In this document: piece after piece, positions 23,348 to 33,933 of the stretch
Layout: the number at the start of each line of letters is the position of its first letter
Position numbering within the stretch: the first letter of the stretch is position 1
Assembly: GCA_001599975.1 (NCBI GenBank)
Contig: BCIO01000001.1
Location: 4,895,631 to 4,959,630 of the forward strand
DNA length: 64,000 nucleotides
Source: Cystobasidiopsis lactophilus
Taxonomy: Eukaryota > Basidiomycota > Agaricostilbomycetes > Agaricostilbales > Chionosphaeraceae
Reading direction: 5' to 3'
Position numbers and translations under genes: made by a program
The notes under the pieces: generated by a model
What the model saw: only the letters and a program-made list of their open reading frames with translations
Databases searched by the model: none
What the model was told of the DNA's origin: nothing

Positions 23348-24171
23348 TGCGCCTGATTGGGATGGCGCGTCTACTAGGCCTCTGCAACAGAGGGAACAGA
23401 GGCGTTCTTGACAAAGAAGATCGACGTCGGCTGCCAAAACTCGTCTGGAAATAAACTGTCCGAGTGGTGTGGTCCGGGCTCAACAGCTTGAGTCTAATTA
23501 GGCCAGTGAGACAGGGTTGGGATTAAAAGGTTGCAATTAGAGATTATGCAGTTGGTACGGATGGGAAGAAGAGAGGCAGAGCGGTTGGCTGCGAGTGAGT
23601 GTCTCGAGAACGCGTTCCCTCTGACCCTTCGGTACCCATTCGCATTCGCGTCTTCGATTTGGCTGGCTGCGTCTCTGCCCAATGCCTCAAGAAGGCAGCC
23701 CGTCTTCTGTGACGACCGCTTCTTCGCCCATGCCTGCCTAGGTCAGAAATTGGCGGTCAGGTTTCAAGAACAAATCACAAAAGGAAGGAGCAGAAGGCGA
23801 CCAACGTCCAACGCGTTTGGCACGCTTTCTGGCTGTCTTGAGACTGTCCAACCATTGGCAGGCTCAGACAATCCGAGGTCGAAGACGGTCATGAAACCGC
23901 AAACGTCGCAGGCGAGAGTGAGGGCGTCAGGGGCGTCAGGCGGCTGCCATCGGCCTGGCCAATCTCATGGCGCTGTCTCGCTCGCTGTACGAACAGAACC
24001 AGCCGGAACAGCTTCTGCCTCTCGATGGGCAAGTTGCGCGCCTGTATGGCTGCGCTGAGGACGGCAGTAGCTTGGTGCGCCACCGGGCTGACTTCGTCTG
24101 GTGAGGTGGCGGGTTCGAGCGCGCAGAGAGCCAGCTAAAACGGCCTCTCAGCAACTGAGTGCATAGTTCGG
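23348..24171. other. Intergenic region with one coding-like stretch
   Basis: About 820 bp between the two zinc-cluster genes. On the plus strand, 23941-24104 reads as a coding-like end (LANLMALSRSLYEQNQPEQ, closing in ADFVW and a stop). A second open stretch at about 23760-23900 includes RLARFLAVLRLSNHWQ. I could not join them with matching phases or find a start, so no gene is called. Confidence 0.25.
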
Positions 24172-26350
24172 TCAGAAGGGACGCACGACGAGGTACGAGA
24201 CGCCGGCCATAGTGGCTCCTTCCGACAGTAGGCGCTGGCCCTGCCCTAGTGAGCCAAGCAGACCATTATCTCGGCTTTGAAAGTGTATCATACAGCATGA
24301 GAAGAACTTACCCAGTAGTAAAGGTGCAATATCAGGATTGACTGCGGTGTAATTACCGGTACAAGCTGGATTCAGTTCTCGCCAACTTGCCAAAGACATG
24401 GTCGGCGAGTTGCACTCCAGCAAGGACGGCCGACCAATTTGGAGCAGGTACTTGATTGTTGCGAGAGCGGGGGGCAGTTCTACCAAAAGTTTGATTGTCG
24501 AGCTGGCGCGCGAAGGCATCGTCAATGCCCGTCTGTGGGGTTTAGCGACCAGCTCACTTGAGATTGCCGGCTGTCGGCGGAAAGACGACTTCTGACAGAC
24601 GCCGCGTTTTGAACTGGGCGACTGGCTCGCGTAGAACCTCGAACCCGCCCAGCACATCTCTGACTGCTCGACGCTGAAAAAAGTGCGCTCTAGCAAAGAC
24701 GTCAGTACAGCACTTACTGCTTGCTCTCGGGAGCCGCATCATCAGCGCCTGGCTGCACAGCCATCCCAAAGTGTACACCAGGATGTTGTTTGTTAGGCGG
24801 AGTTCCTCTGCGCCTCGGTCGTCCTGGGCAACAGCGTCCTGCGCGGTCCGGCATACCAAATAAGTCACCATCAAGAGACTATTGGCTTTTTTGTGCTGTC
24901 CCAGTGACACGTATGTTGCGCTGTAACAGGATTTTCAAAGACTTGAATGGCAATCAGACTTCCAAAGACGTACCACAAGAAAATGAGCGTCGCTGCATTT
25001 GTGTAGTGGTTGGAGTCGGACAGCTTTCGCTCTGCGATCAGAGCTGCTAAAAACTTCGGTCTTGGTCCGTTTGAAACCTGAGAGAACCTCGCACCCTGTG
25101 CGTAGTTGACAAACGGCATCACCTTGGCGGAAAGGGTGGTCACGTTAATGACCGTCAAGGATTGGATAGCGCGGTTTGCCACTATCATTGAAAGCAGAGC
25201 TTCATCCGCACGGCCGTGTCTGAGGTCGTCCATCAGGAGACGGTCGGAAATAAGGCAAGAGATTCGCTGTTGGCGCCCAGTCAGCCGGGCGCTTCACTGA
25301 GCTCAGAAAGACTTACGTGGTCGGTGAAGAATGTCGAAACACATTCAAATAGGTCCTCGGCAGGCATGCTCGCAATTGGGTTGACTGCAATGACGGCCGG
25401 AAAAATGGGCGAGCTGACATCGCTTGCCATTCTCATAGCGCTGAGAGTGGCGATGCTGTTCGGAGCGGTGTCTTCGTATGAGATGGTGAGCTTGACGAGG
25501 GACTCGGCGAGCTGATTGACGCGCATGGCCTGCTGCTTCACAGAGGCGACCATTTGAGGCGGCGGGAACGCTACGGGTGTCGGGGGCCGAACCACGCAGG
25601 CGGTCTTGATCGACCGAGTGAAATGCTTTAAGAAGGGAGACTTTGGTTCCGAAGACGTGTGGTCTAAATGCTGATTGTAGATCGCGTGAATTGCCAGAAC
25701 GAGGTCTGTCGAAGCGTTGAGTCCTTGCCTCAGGCACAAGTGAAGAAGATGAGCACTCACCTTCAAATGTAGAGTCCCGGTGGTTACGGGCCATATCATC
25801 AACGGACGAGTCATTGAGTACCAGAGAGGCGTTTCCCTTCGGGGCCGGCGTCAGTAAGTCCGAAATGGCCAAGTCAGACGACAACGGCATGCTCGGTGTT
25901 GCGTTAGGCATAGGCGGCCAGACATCCCTTGATTTGTCTTCACGAACTCGAGCCCGGCGAGCGGTGACAGGGCTGGGTGTTGCTTTTGGAGCGAGCGGGT
26001 TGAGGAACGTTCCCTTCGGCCTCCCGTTCTTCTTTTGAATGGAGAAGACGCAGTCGATGCCGCGAGTTGTGCATTGCTGATTCGAACAGAAATCGAACGT
26101 CAAGGCCATTCGTGAAACACACTAGTGGGCAACTACCCACCCTGCAAACTACAGACGCCTCCGTTTCCAGCCACGGCACGCACTTGAGCTTCTTGGACCG
26201 GCAATAATTGCAAGATTTCAGAACGGTAGCAGTCTTTTCTTTTTCCTTCGGGTACAGAAGCTGAGCGGGACCAGCCGGCGCGTTGGCAAGCAACAGGTCG
26301 GATTGCTGCAGCGACGCTCCAAGGCCCGGCAGACCTGGCAGACCCGACAT
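24172..26350 (-). CDS. Zn2Cys6 fungal transcription factor (copy 2)
   Basis: The ATG at 26350 starts MSGLPGLPGLGASLQQ. Splicing GTGGGT...AATCAG completes the zinc cluster CNYCRSKKLKC, an 11-residue loop, and CRQCTTRGIDC, followed by KKNGRPKG. Later exons, all phase-checked, carry LNASTDLVLAIHAIYNQHLD, ISCLISDRLLMDDLRHG, TLIFLWYVFGSLIAIQVF, VLGGFEVLREPVAQF and LLVELPPALATIKYLL. The gene ends with GVSYLVVRPF. The layout resembles the regulatory domain of fungal zinc-cluster factors, and the middle and C-terminal blocks align with copy 1 (VFGGFKN there, VLGGFEV here). It probably arose from an old tandem duplication. The junction near 24720 can be read with or without an in-frame intron. Target genes unknown. 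Confidence 0.75.
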
Positions 26351-26627
26351 TTCGAGCAGAATTGAAACGCAACTCCCTCAGGTGGAACGCTGATGGTCGA
26401 CGAGGAGCAGAAAAGGGGAGACGCATTGACCACTCGGAGGCAGAAGTGTCCGCTGCATCTGACACTACGTAGGCCGCAAGGCAGCGATCGGCAAGCACGA
26501 CACTCATGTCCACGCATTATGTTGATCAGATGTGTAGCCCTAGATCACTGAAACTCGCGTGATGCCTCAGCGGGCTTAAATGAAAAGCAGCACATGGAAG
26601 ATGAGGGCGAAGGGTGGCAAAGTCTAT

Positions 26628-28377
26628 CTATTGCAGGTCCCGCCGTGCAGGGATGTGGGAAGCCTCCAAGTGGTCCTTCACGGCCTGCAGCGGCACCTCC
26701 TTGCGGTGAAAGATGCCAGCAGCAAGCGCCGCTTCCACCGCCGTCCCTTGAAACACCTCTGAGAAGTCCTCCACCTTGCCCGCCCCAGAGCTCGCGATCA
26801 CCGGGATCGACACGTTCTGACAGGCTAGAAGCACCAAGGGAAGGTCGAAGCCAGCCTTGGAGCCGTCGCGGTCGACCGAGTTGAGCAGGATTTCGCCAGC
26901 GCCCAGAGCTTCCACGCCCTTGCAAAGCTGGACCACGTCCAAATCCCGCACTTCTCTCCCGCCTTTGACCGTGCACTGGTACCAGCAGTACTCTTCACCG
27001 TTAGGTCCGAGCTCGCCTTTGGCCAGTCGCACGACACACGGCCGGTGGGCTTCTGGCGCCGCGTCTGAGCTCGCAACGTAGACACGCTTTGGGTCGACCG
27101 AGACGACGACGGCTTGGGCTCCATAGGCGTACGAGATGGTCTCGATGGCCGTCTTGCCGCTCTTTTGGCCAGATTGAAGGTACTCCTCGACGGCGAAGAC
27201 GGCGTCGCTGCCAATCGACACCTTGTCGGCGCCACTGCGGAAGTAAGCCGCCGCCACTTCCAAAGCTGGCCGCGAGGTGCCGTCCGGGTCGACGGTGTCT
27301 CTGATGCCGCCTCCGATAGTCAAAGGAACGTAAACTGTTTCCGCCGACCGGCGAAGGACTTCAAGCATGGGCTGGTCTTGCAAGGCGGACGAGCGGAAGG
27401 AGGTGATGTTCAGGAAGGCGATTTCGTCAGCCCCTTCTTGGAAGTACCGCTGGGCCAGGTCGACCGGCTTTCCCAGATTGCGCACTTCGCGTCCATCTGA
27501 GTCCGACTCCCGCACGTCGTACTGATCACCTTTGGTGACCACCAAGTCGCCCGAGTCGTTCGTTCTCACGTCCAAACACGCCACAATCCGCTTGGTAAAC
27601 CCATTGGCTTCCAATGAGGGCTTCGCTTCGGCTAAGCTGATGGACTTGACCAAGCGCTCTGGGACGACGCCAGTTTGCGAAAGCCAGGCGTGAAGGACGT
27701 TTAGGCCGGCCTGGCCCGACTTTTCAGGGTGGAACTGGGTGCCAAAGACGTTGTCTTTCTGCACGCTGGACACAAATGTCTGGTCGCCGTACTGCGTGGC
27801 GGTGAGCGCCCAGTCGGCGAGATCTTCTGAGTAAGGGGCGTGAAAGGAGTGGACAAAGTAGTAAGAGACGCCGTCGACGAAGCCGTAGCGCACCGTCTCG
27901 CTGACTGTCGCATCCTCAGCGGAAAACTTGAGCGGCGTGGCGCCGTTCCAGCCCATGTGAGGCACCTTTTTGGCGGCGGTCGAAAATTTGCGACAGCGGG
28001 CAGGGATGATGCCCAAGCCCGGTTCGTCCGACTCTTCCGAGGACTCGAACAGGGTCTGCATTCCGATGCAGATGCCCATGTACGGCCGGCCGGAGGCAAT
28101 GTACTTTTTGAGCGGCTCGGCGTAGCCCTTGACTCGAAGGGCCTTCATCGCTGACCCGAACGCGCCCACGCCAGGGAACAGAAGCTTCTGCGATGCATGA
28201 CCATCTCCCATACGTCAGAAAATGGGACCAGAGGGCAAGAAAGGGAGAGCGAGAACTTACATCCGCCTGCTCGATGTCCTCCGGCTTGGTGACCCATTTG
28301 TACTCGAAGCCGAGCTTTTCAATCGTGTTGGCCAACGAGCGCACGTTGCCCGCTCCATAATCAAGTAACCAAAGCAT
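26628..28377 (-). CDS. HIS7: Imidazole glycerol phosphate synthase, bifunctional glutaminase/cyclase
   Basis: Two exons (28377-28261 and 28187-26628) encode 558 residues, close to yeast His7 (552). The enzyme makes imidazole glycerol phosphate and AICAR from PRFAR and glutamine in histidine synthesis. The N-terminal glutaminase (HisH-like) shows WLLDYGAGNVRSL, LLFPGVGAFGSAM, the nucleophile motif GICIGMQTLF and GTQFHPEKSG with the catalytic His/Glu. The C-terminal cyclase barrel (HisF-like) shows RIVACLDVR, ADEIAFLNIT, PLTIGGGIRD, ADKVSIGSDAVF, ILLNSVDRDG and VIASSGAGKVEDF. All expected catalytic residues appear present. It lies upstream of nothing on its strand but directly downstream of SER33, another amino-acid gene. 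A TGACTC hexamer lies 234 bp upstream. Confidence 0.97.
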
Positions 28378-28840
28378 GGCGGGAAAACAAGTGGTGGAGG
28401 GCCGACAAAAACGAGCGAGGATCTTGCGGCAGCAGAAAGATAGAGGGAAGAAGGGCTTTGGGAGTAGGCCGGGTCTCTTCTGCGGTGCCCAAGACTCTAA
28501 TATGTGCTTCTAAAGTCGAAAGAAAGCAATTCCAGAGGCACTTCGAGATGGGATGGCGGACGACCTCTGCCAAGCCTCGAGTTGCTCAGAAAAACTTCGA
28601 CTCGAGAGTGGAGTCAAAAGTGGCGGGCTTTTGGTGTGCGTGTATAAGTGATGCGTGGCATGATGAAGCCACTTTCAAGATGCAAAATTAAGAACAGAAC
28701 GATATTGGGGGTATAGAATGTAAGAGCGCCTTGTTGAAAGGGCTTGGTGATGATAATGCTTCCAATTGCTGCCTGTCCCTTCGCCTTTAGAACCGAGCAG
28801 AACCCTTCAAGAGCTTTCGTCGGAAGGTGGGAGGGATGGT
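28378..28840. other. HIS7 promoter region
   Basis: About 460 bp between the HIS7 start and the SER33 stop. It contains one TGACTC hexamer on the minus strand (listed separately) and nothing else recognisable. Confidence 0.35.
28611..28616 (-). promoter_or_regulatory. Candidate Gcn4/CPC1-type site upstream of HIS7
   Basis: GAGTCA on the plus strand, i.e. TGACTC in the orientation of HIS7, 234 bp upstream of its ATG. TGACTC is the core of the Gcn4-type general amino-acid control element. A hexamer occurs often by chance, but the neighbouring SER33 gene has the same element. Confidence 0.35.
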
Positions 28841-30576
28841 CTAGTACAAGACGCGGGTGGCGACGTTGGCGGAGGTGGCCATGATGGAGGAGTAGATGCG
28901 AGTCACATCTTCCGGCTTAACGTCCGCGATGTCGGCCATGAGGTAGGCGATGCTGCCCCTGGAGTCGGATAATTGACGCTCCACGTTGAACTCGCCCAGG
29001 ATGGCGTTGACGGCTTTAAGCACACCGGGCTGGTTGTGATGGACGTGGCACAACCTGACGACGCCATCGTCAATGATGGGCTTGAGGTTGACCTCTGGGA
29101 AGTTGACGGCTCCCAAGGAAGAGCCAAAGTTGGCGTAGCGGACCAAAGCGGTGGCGACCTCTGCGCCGATCATCTTTTGCGCCTCCTCGGTCGAGCCGCC
29201 GATGTGCGGGGTGAGAATGACGTTGGGCAGAGCACAGAGCTCGGAGGCGAACGAGTTGAGCGAGTTGTCGAACCCAGGGCCGTTGCCTTTGGGCTCTTTG
29301 GGGAACACGTCCACCGCCGCGCCTGCCAAATGCCCGCTCTTGAGCGCTTCGACCAAAGCCGGTAGATCGACGACGGTGCCGCGGGCGTTGTTGATGAGGT
29401 AAGAGCCCTTCTTCATCCACTTGAACTCCTCGGTCGAGATGAGGTTGAAAGTCTCTGGCAGCTCCGGCACATGGAGGGAGACAAAGTCGGAAGCCTCGAG
29501 TAGGTCCTTGAGGGAGTCGACCTGGTTGGCCGATCCCAATGGCATCAAAGGAACGACGTCGTAGTAGAGCACGTCCATGCCGAAAGCCTCGGCTAGGACG
29601 GAGAGCTGGGAGCCGATGTGGCCATAGCCCACGATGCCGAGCTTCTTGTTGCGGATCTCCCAGCAGTTCTTGGACACCTTGTTCCAGATCCCCTGGCGCA
29701 TCTCGTTCGCCCGGTCGCACAGCTGCCTGGACAGCGCGATGATCTCGGAAATGACCAGCTCCGCCACCGAGCGAGAGCTGTGGACAAAGCAACATTTTAT
29801 TCAAAAAAAGCCTTTCTGGAATTTGGTAGAAGACCGCCCACTTTGAAAAGGGAGAATTGAAGACGGCAATGCCAGCCTGGGCGGCCGAAGCGAGGTCGAC
29901 CTGGTTGGTGCCGATGCAGAAGCAGCCAATGACCAGGAGCTGTGCATTCCATCAATTCTTATTCGTCATGGCGCGAATAGAGTAAGATGCAAGCGCACCG
30001 ACTGGCAGGACTCGATGACCTTCTTGGTGACCTTGGTCTTTGAGCGGATGCCCAGCACCTGGTACTGGCCGTCCCGGAGCCGCTTGATCAGCTCGTCCTC
30101 CCCCAAGCTGGCCTTCTCGGTGTGCACGACGTAGCCTTGGTTGGTCAACAACTTGATGCCTGACTCGTTCACCTGGTTGGCGCCACGAATCAAAATGCAG
30201 CCTTGGCATAATGGAGGGACGCAGGACAAACATTCTCGAGCAACAAAGCTTTAATGGTGGACCGCTCCTCCTGCAACCCTTGCTGCTTGTTGGGCGGCAC
30301 GAACGGTGTCAAATTCTTGGGCTCTGAGCGGGCGTACGAAGCCGAGCGCTCCCTGCCTCCAGGACCAGAGGAGCCGCCAGATTTGGGCGAGGCAAACGTC
30401 GCCGCCGCGCTGGCCATGTACGAGGCGCCCTGTAGAGCCTGGGGAGACGTGGGCGAAACGGAGAAGGGGGCGGTGCGCTGGTCGTAGATGGACGTCTGGA
30501 TGGGCATCGCGATGGGCTGCGTCGTCGAGGACTGCCGCCTTTTGCTGAGCGCAGCAGCGTTCGTTGGGGAGGCCAT
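28841..30576 (-). CDS. SER33: D-3-phosphoglycerate dehydrogenase
   Basis: Four exons (30576-30232, 30172-29999, 29939-29842, 29777-28841) give 517 residues. The enzyme oxidises 3-phosphoglycerate with NAD+, the first step of serine synthesis. After a disordered N-terminus of about 100 residues the sequence follows yeast Ser3/Ser33 almost block by block: LVIGCFCIGTNQVDL, IAVFNSPFSNSRSVAELV and the Rossmann motif GIVGYGHIGSQLSVLAEA. NNARGTVVD carries the catalytic Arg and TPHIGGSTEEAQ the catalytic His. The C-terminal ACT domain (QPGVLKAVNAILGEFNVE, SIAYLMADI) is present, as in serine-regulated enzymes. It is paired with HIS7 on the same strand, with a TGACTC hexamer 85 bp upstream. Ser3 and Ser33 cannot be told apart here. 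Confidence 0.96.
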
Positions 30577-30660
30577 GCCGCGTCTAATTGGACTCTATTG
30601 GATTGTGTAACGAGGGCAAAGCACAGTGCAAGGGTCTAACAGCGGGTTGATGGACGGAGC

Positions 30661-30666
30661 GAGTCA
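30661..30666 (-). promoter_or_regulatory. Candidate Gcn4/CPC1-type site upstream of SER33
   Basis: GAGTCA on the plus strand (TGACTC toward SER33), 85 bp upstream of the SER33 ATG and inside the 231-bp gap to FAM32A. Same hexamer and orientation as the one before HIS7. A functional role is inferred only. Confidence 0.4.
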
Positions 30667-30807
30667 AGATGCTCCATTTCACGCTTTGAAAAAAGTTTGC
30701 CCGATCTTCGGAATTGCGCCATAAAGCTCCAGCAGCTTTTGAGTCCGCGAATAGTGCCCGCCTGCTTGCAGTAGTCCGTACAGAGCAGTTGCACGATGCA
30801 GGCAGGT

Positions 30808-31420
30808 TTAACCAGGGCCGACCTGCGTGAAAATGGTGAGCGCGAGTGGCAACCAGCTTGGACAGTGGCAAAAGTACCTTGGGAATATCGCTGTACGGGA
30901 GCTCAGTCAGCAGATGCAACAGTGGCATAGGAGGGAGACCAAACACGCACTGGTGCTCGGACAGGTTCTCGAGGTAGGCGTTGAACTCGGCCACGCGGTC
31001 CTTGTGGCTCTTCTTCGCCTCCTTCTTCACCTTGGCCGCGAGCTGTGAGGCCACCGAAGGCGCCGTATGAGCATTCTGTACGAAGCACATCAAGTGTAAG
31101 AGGCAAGCAACCCACCCGACGAGCCTGCTCTCGCTCAAAGCGGCGCTCAGCCGGCGTCCTGCCATCGTCCACATCCTCCTCGTCCTCCTCAACCTCCTCC
31201 GGCGCATCATCTGCTGGCTTCTTGGACAGTGTCACCGCCTTGGACCCAGAGCCCGAAGCCTCGTCGGCGCCGGTGCCATCCCGAAGCGCCTTGGACTTGC
31301 TCGACTTCTTCTTCCTGTGCGCGCACGCTTGCGAGTTAGCCAGCTGGGCTAGTGGCTTGAGTAAGGGAGGCAAACGCACTTCTTGGGCTCGTCGCCTTTG
31401 AGCTTGAGCGAGGACACCAT
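30808..31420 (-). CDS. FAM32A: FAM32A-like spliceosomal factor
   Basis: Five exons (31420-31380, 31314-31116, 31075-30951, 30890-30878, 30822-30808) encode 130 residues. The protein follows the FAM32A plan: an N-terminal SLKLKG, a Lys-rich tract (KKKKSSKSK), a Ser/Glu-rich middle, RTPAERRFEREQARR, then SHKDRVAEFNAYLENLSEH and the hallmark ending DIPKVGPG. The last two coding exons are just 13 and 15 nt, and both are needed to produce that ending. Human FAM32A is a nuclear protein found near the 3' splice-site exon in the catalytic spliceosome. The family ending is exact enough to trust the splicing despite the tiny exons. Confidence 0.88.
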
Positions 31421-31704
31421 CGATCGAGTGCCGAAGGGCTCACGTCGAGGTTGCGGAGCAAGAGGCGCAGAATGGCAGGTCTCGCGCTCGCGGCCAAGCT
31501 GTGGCGTTGTGGTTTTGCTCTGAAATGCTTTAGGATGTTGTTTCTGCTTGTCCTGGCGCGCATTGAGAGCGGATGATGCTGCCCGGGTATCGAGATTGTG
31601 ATTCTTGTTTTGCTCCCTCCCGCTGGCCTTTTTGGGCACCAGGCTTCAAATGTCCGTGTACAACCCTTAACAGAACTGCTGCCCTGAATGTTACATGTAC
31701 CATT

Positions 31705-32284
31705 TTAGATGACCATGAAGCCAGAGGGATACAACACCTCTCCCAAGCTGCGCATCCTCTTCTTCCACCCCGGTTTGCGAAAGGATTCGAGCTGGACGGG
31801 CGTGACTGGTCTGGGCGGCAGGTCGAAGCCTCGGATCACTATGGTCTCCCGCCGAGGCGGTTCGGGTTCGACTTCTTTGGGCTTGCGCTTCTTCCGCCGC
31901 CGAGCCTTGGGAGAGGGAGAGGCTGTCGCCCAAGATGAAGCCAGGCGTCCTTCAGGTCCCGCTCTCGCCTTGTACACCTGCTCTGTCCCGCCACAATTTG
32001 GTCAGCAAGTCTTCAGCAAGTTCGCAAATCTCGCGCGCCGCACCAAAGTAGCCTTCGTTCACCGGTCTGGTCCCGTATTGCTGCACCACCACATCATCCT
32101 CAACAGGGACTGGAGCTGGAGCTGGAACGAACGGGGCTGAGGCCGCTCTCTTGGGTGGCAGTGGTCGAGAGTCAGTGGTGGCAGGCGGGGGGATGTACGA
32201 CTCGAACGCCACCCAGCGCTGGACGTCGAGGGTTTTGGCAAAGTGCAAGATCCAGCCCGTGTCTTGGACTGGAGCCTTCTGCAT
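31705..32284 (-). CDS. Small basic protein of unknown function
   Basis: Two exons (32284-32044 and 31982-31705) give 172 residues. The intron has a GTGCGG donor, CTGACC branch and GACAG acceptor, and removing it restores one frame. Residues 1-40 look folded (WILHFAKTLDVQRWVAFESY). A Pro/Ala-rich linker follows, then a strongly basic tract (ARRRKKRKPKE), and the end FRKPGWKKRMRSLGEVLYP resembles an RNA- or ribosome-binding tail. A mitochondrial ribosomal or assembly factor would fit, but I do not recognise the family. The ATG is preceded by a pyrimidine tract and could be internal to a longer gene. Confidence 0.5.
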
Positions 32285-32459
32285 GGTGAAAAAGAAGGTG
32301 GTCGCAGCTAAAAGTGAGAGAATGAGAGTCAGAGAGTTGCTGGAATCCCGCGGAACAAGTTTTCCAACCGTCTGTGTTGCAGAGGACCAACGGAATCAAC
32401 CCTAATAATTCGCCCTCCCTTCAACGCCCAAAGTGTCCATTGTCAAGCATCCTCCTTCC

Positions 32460-33260
32460 CTAGAACCCGTCATACTCGTACAATACCTGGGTGGAAGCGT
32501 CGTACTGTTTGTCATCCATGGCTAAGCAAAAGTTTTGCAAGAGGGAAGAAGAGAAGCCCGCTCACAATGGTGTTTCCGACTTTGCAGCAGCAAGAGACCG
32601 CCGCGCAGGCGTGGGTAGGCTCAGTGTAGCCGTCCGAGTCCGGCTTCGTGATCTTCGCACAGTTGGGGTTGGACGCCACTGGAGAGAAGGAGGGACTGAC
32701 TTAGCACAGTCCATTAAAACATCCCATCAATCAAAAGCTCTTACTTGAGGAGCTGTATGAGGGTACGAGATCAGTCAAGGAGAACGAAAGTCAGGCATGC
32801 ACGAACGTGAGATCGGAACAGTAAGGCTGGACAGCGGTCGAGCCGCCGACTCTGGAGCCTGCCCCATCAACCTTCAGGGTAAATTTATCAAAGGCGAGGT
32901 GAAAGAGTTCTTACAGGCCTGGTTGCAAAGCGCAGTCCACTGCGTAGTCGACCTGTCAAATCGCAGATGTGCGCGGAGATCGCAGGACAGGGGCTCACAT
33001 CGGTGCGAGAGCACTGGACGTTTTTATTTTACGTTAGTGTCAGTAGTACACTACAGGCCGGTGGGCTCACCAAGGACTCAATCATGTAAACTGGGGCGGA
33101 TGTGCAATCGGCGCAAGGTTGGTATCCAAAAGACCCGAAGGATCGCACTGGACTCCAAGGGCAATGCTGAGCAGGAGTTGTGGCTGTCAAACAAAGAGGT
33201 GAGAGGCAAGATAAGACCAGCTAAATACAACACACTGGTCGTCGAGCCTGCTGCTCCCAT
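32460..33260 (-). CDS. Small Cys-rich protein, tandem copy A
   Basis: Eight exons (33260-33218, 33183-33071, 33013-32999, 32939-32915, 32858-32807, 32752-32745, 32678-32566, 32504-32460) encode 137 residues. Conserved blocks shared with copy B are FGSFGYQPCADC, PVYMIES, DWTALC, ACSRVGGSTA, QPYCSDLT, NPNCAK, KPD, CAAVSCCC and YDAS with VLYE. About twelve cysteines, including a CCC triplet, suggest a disulphide-bonded or metal-binding fold. A short hydrophobic N-terminus (TTSVLYLAATTPA) may be a weak secretion signal. Exons of 8, 15 and 25 nt have exactly the same lengths in copy B. Its intron 3 has a normal GTGAGC donor where copy B has GCAGGT. No family recognised. Confidence 0.7.
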
Positions 33261-33933
33261 GCTGATAGCGTGTGGTAATAAGGAATGGAGAGTGAAGGAT
33301 CGAAGAGCAAGTTTTCAGCCGAGGACAAGAGTCAAATAATGGGCCAGACAGAGAACAAGAGAGCCTGCCGTGCCACCACTCAGAAGAAACACGAGAGTCA
33401 CCCAAGTAAACGGTTCCAGCCCGAGCATGAAACTGTGGTCGTTTGTGGATCATTCTTCATTCTTCCGTAGTGTCACAGAAGCTGATGAAAGATCAAGAAG
33501 CGTCAGAACAAAAGGTAGGATGGCGTTCGAGTGTGTTCGAGCTCGTAAGCGTGCCTCCAAAGACGACTGCATCAGGTCGATATTGGGCTTGCGCAGGCCA
33601 ATAGAAATCATGGCTTATGGGAGATGAGTCAAAAGGCAGTGCAGAGACTAATATTGGCAGCGACGTCGTCGTGCCATGTCGAAAGTCTGACCGGGCCGCG
33701 GGAGGCATTTCGCTGCATTCATCGTGGTTCGTGGGTCTTTTTCATAGTGGATCTGTACAACGCGCTTTATCCGTTCGTCGTCTCATTACTCGCCGCCCCC
33801 CACATGAAGAGTAGTGGCGAGGCAATGCCAACGAACTTGCTTCGAACGGACCCATCGCATTTCACGTGCCACCAGTGCCCAGCGGTCGAATTGCTTGCAG
33901 CGCCACCCACGCCTTCCTTCCCTCAAAGAGCCT
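33261..33933. other. Spacer between tandem Cys-rich genes
   Basis: About 670 bp. It holds the presumed promoter of copy A. I saw no third copy and no repeat. Confidence 0.3.

Noticed and set aside
23531-24058. 175-residue plus-strand open frame as a single-exon gene
   Set aside because: The frame differs from the more coding-like reading at 23941-24104 and has no recognisable feature.
24670-24735. A GC donor (GCAAGC) in the second zinc-cluster gene
   Set aside because: A perfect GTAAGT lies six bases on, and the stretch can also be read through in frame, so the GC donor is not required.
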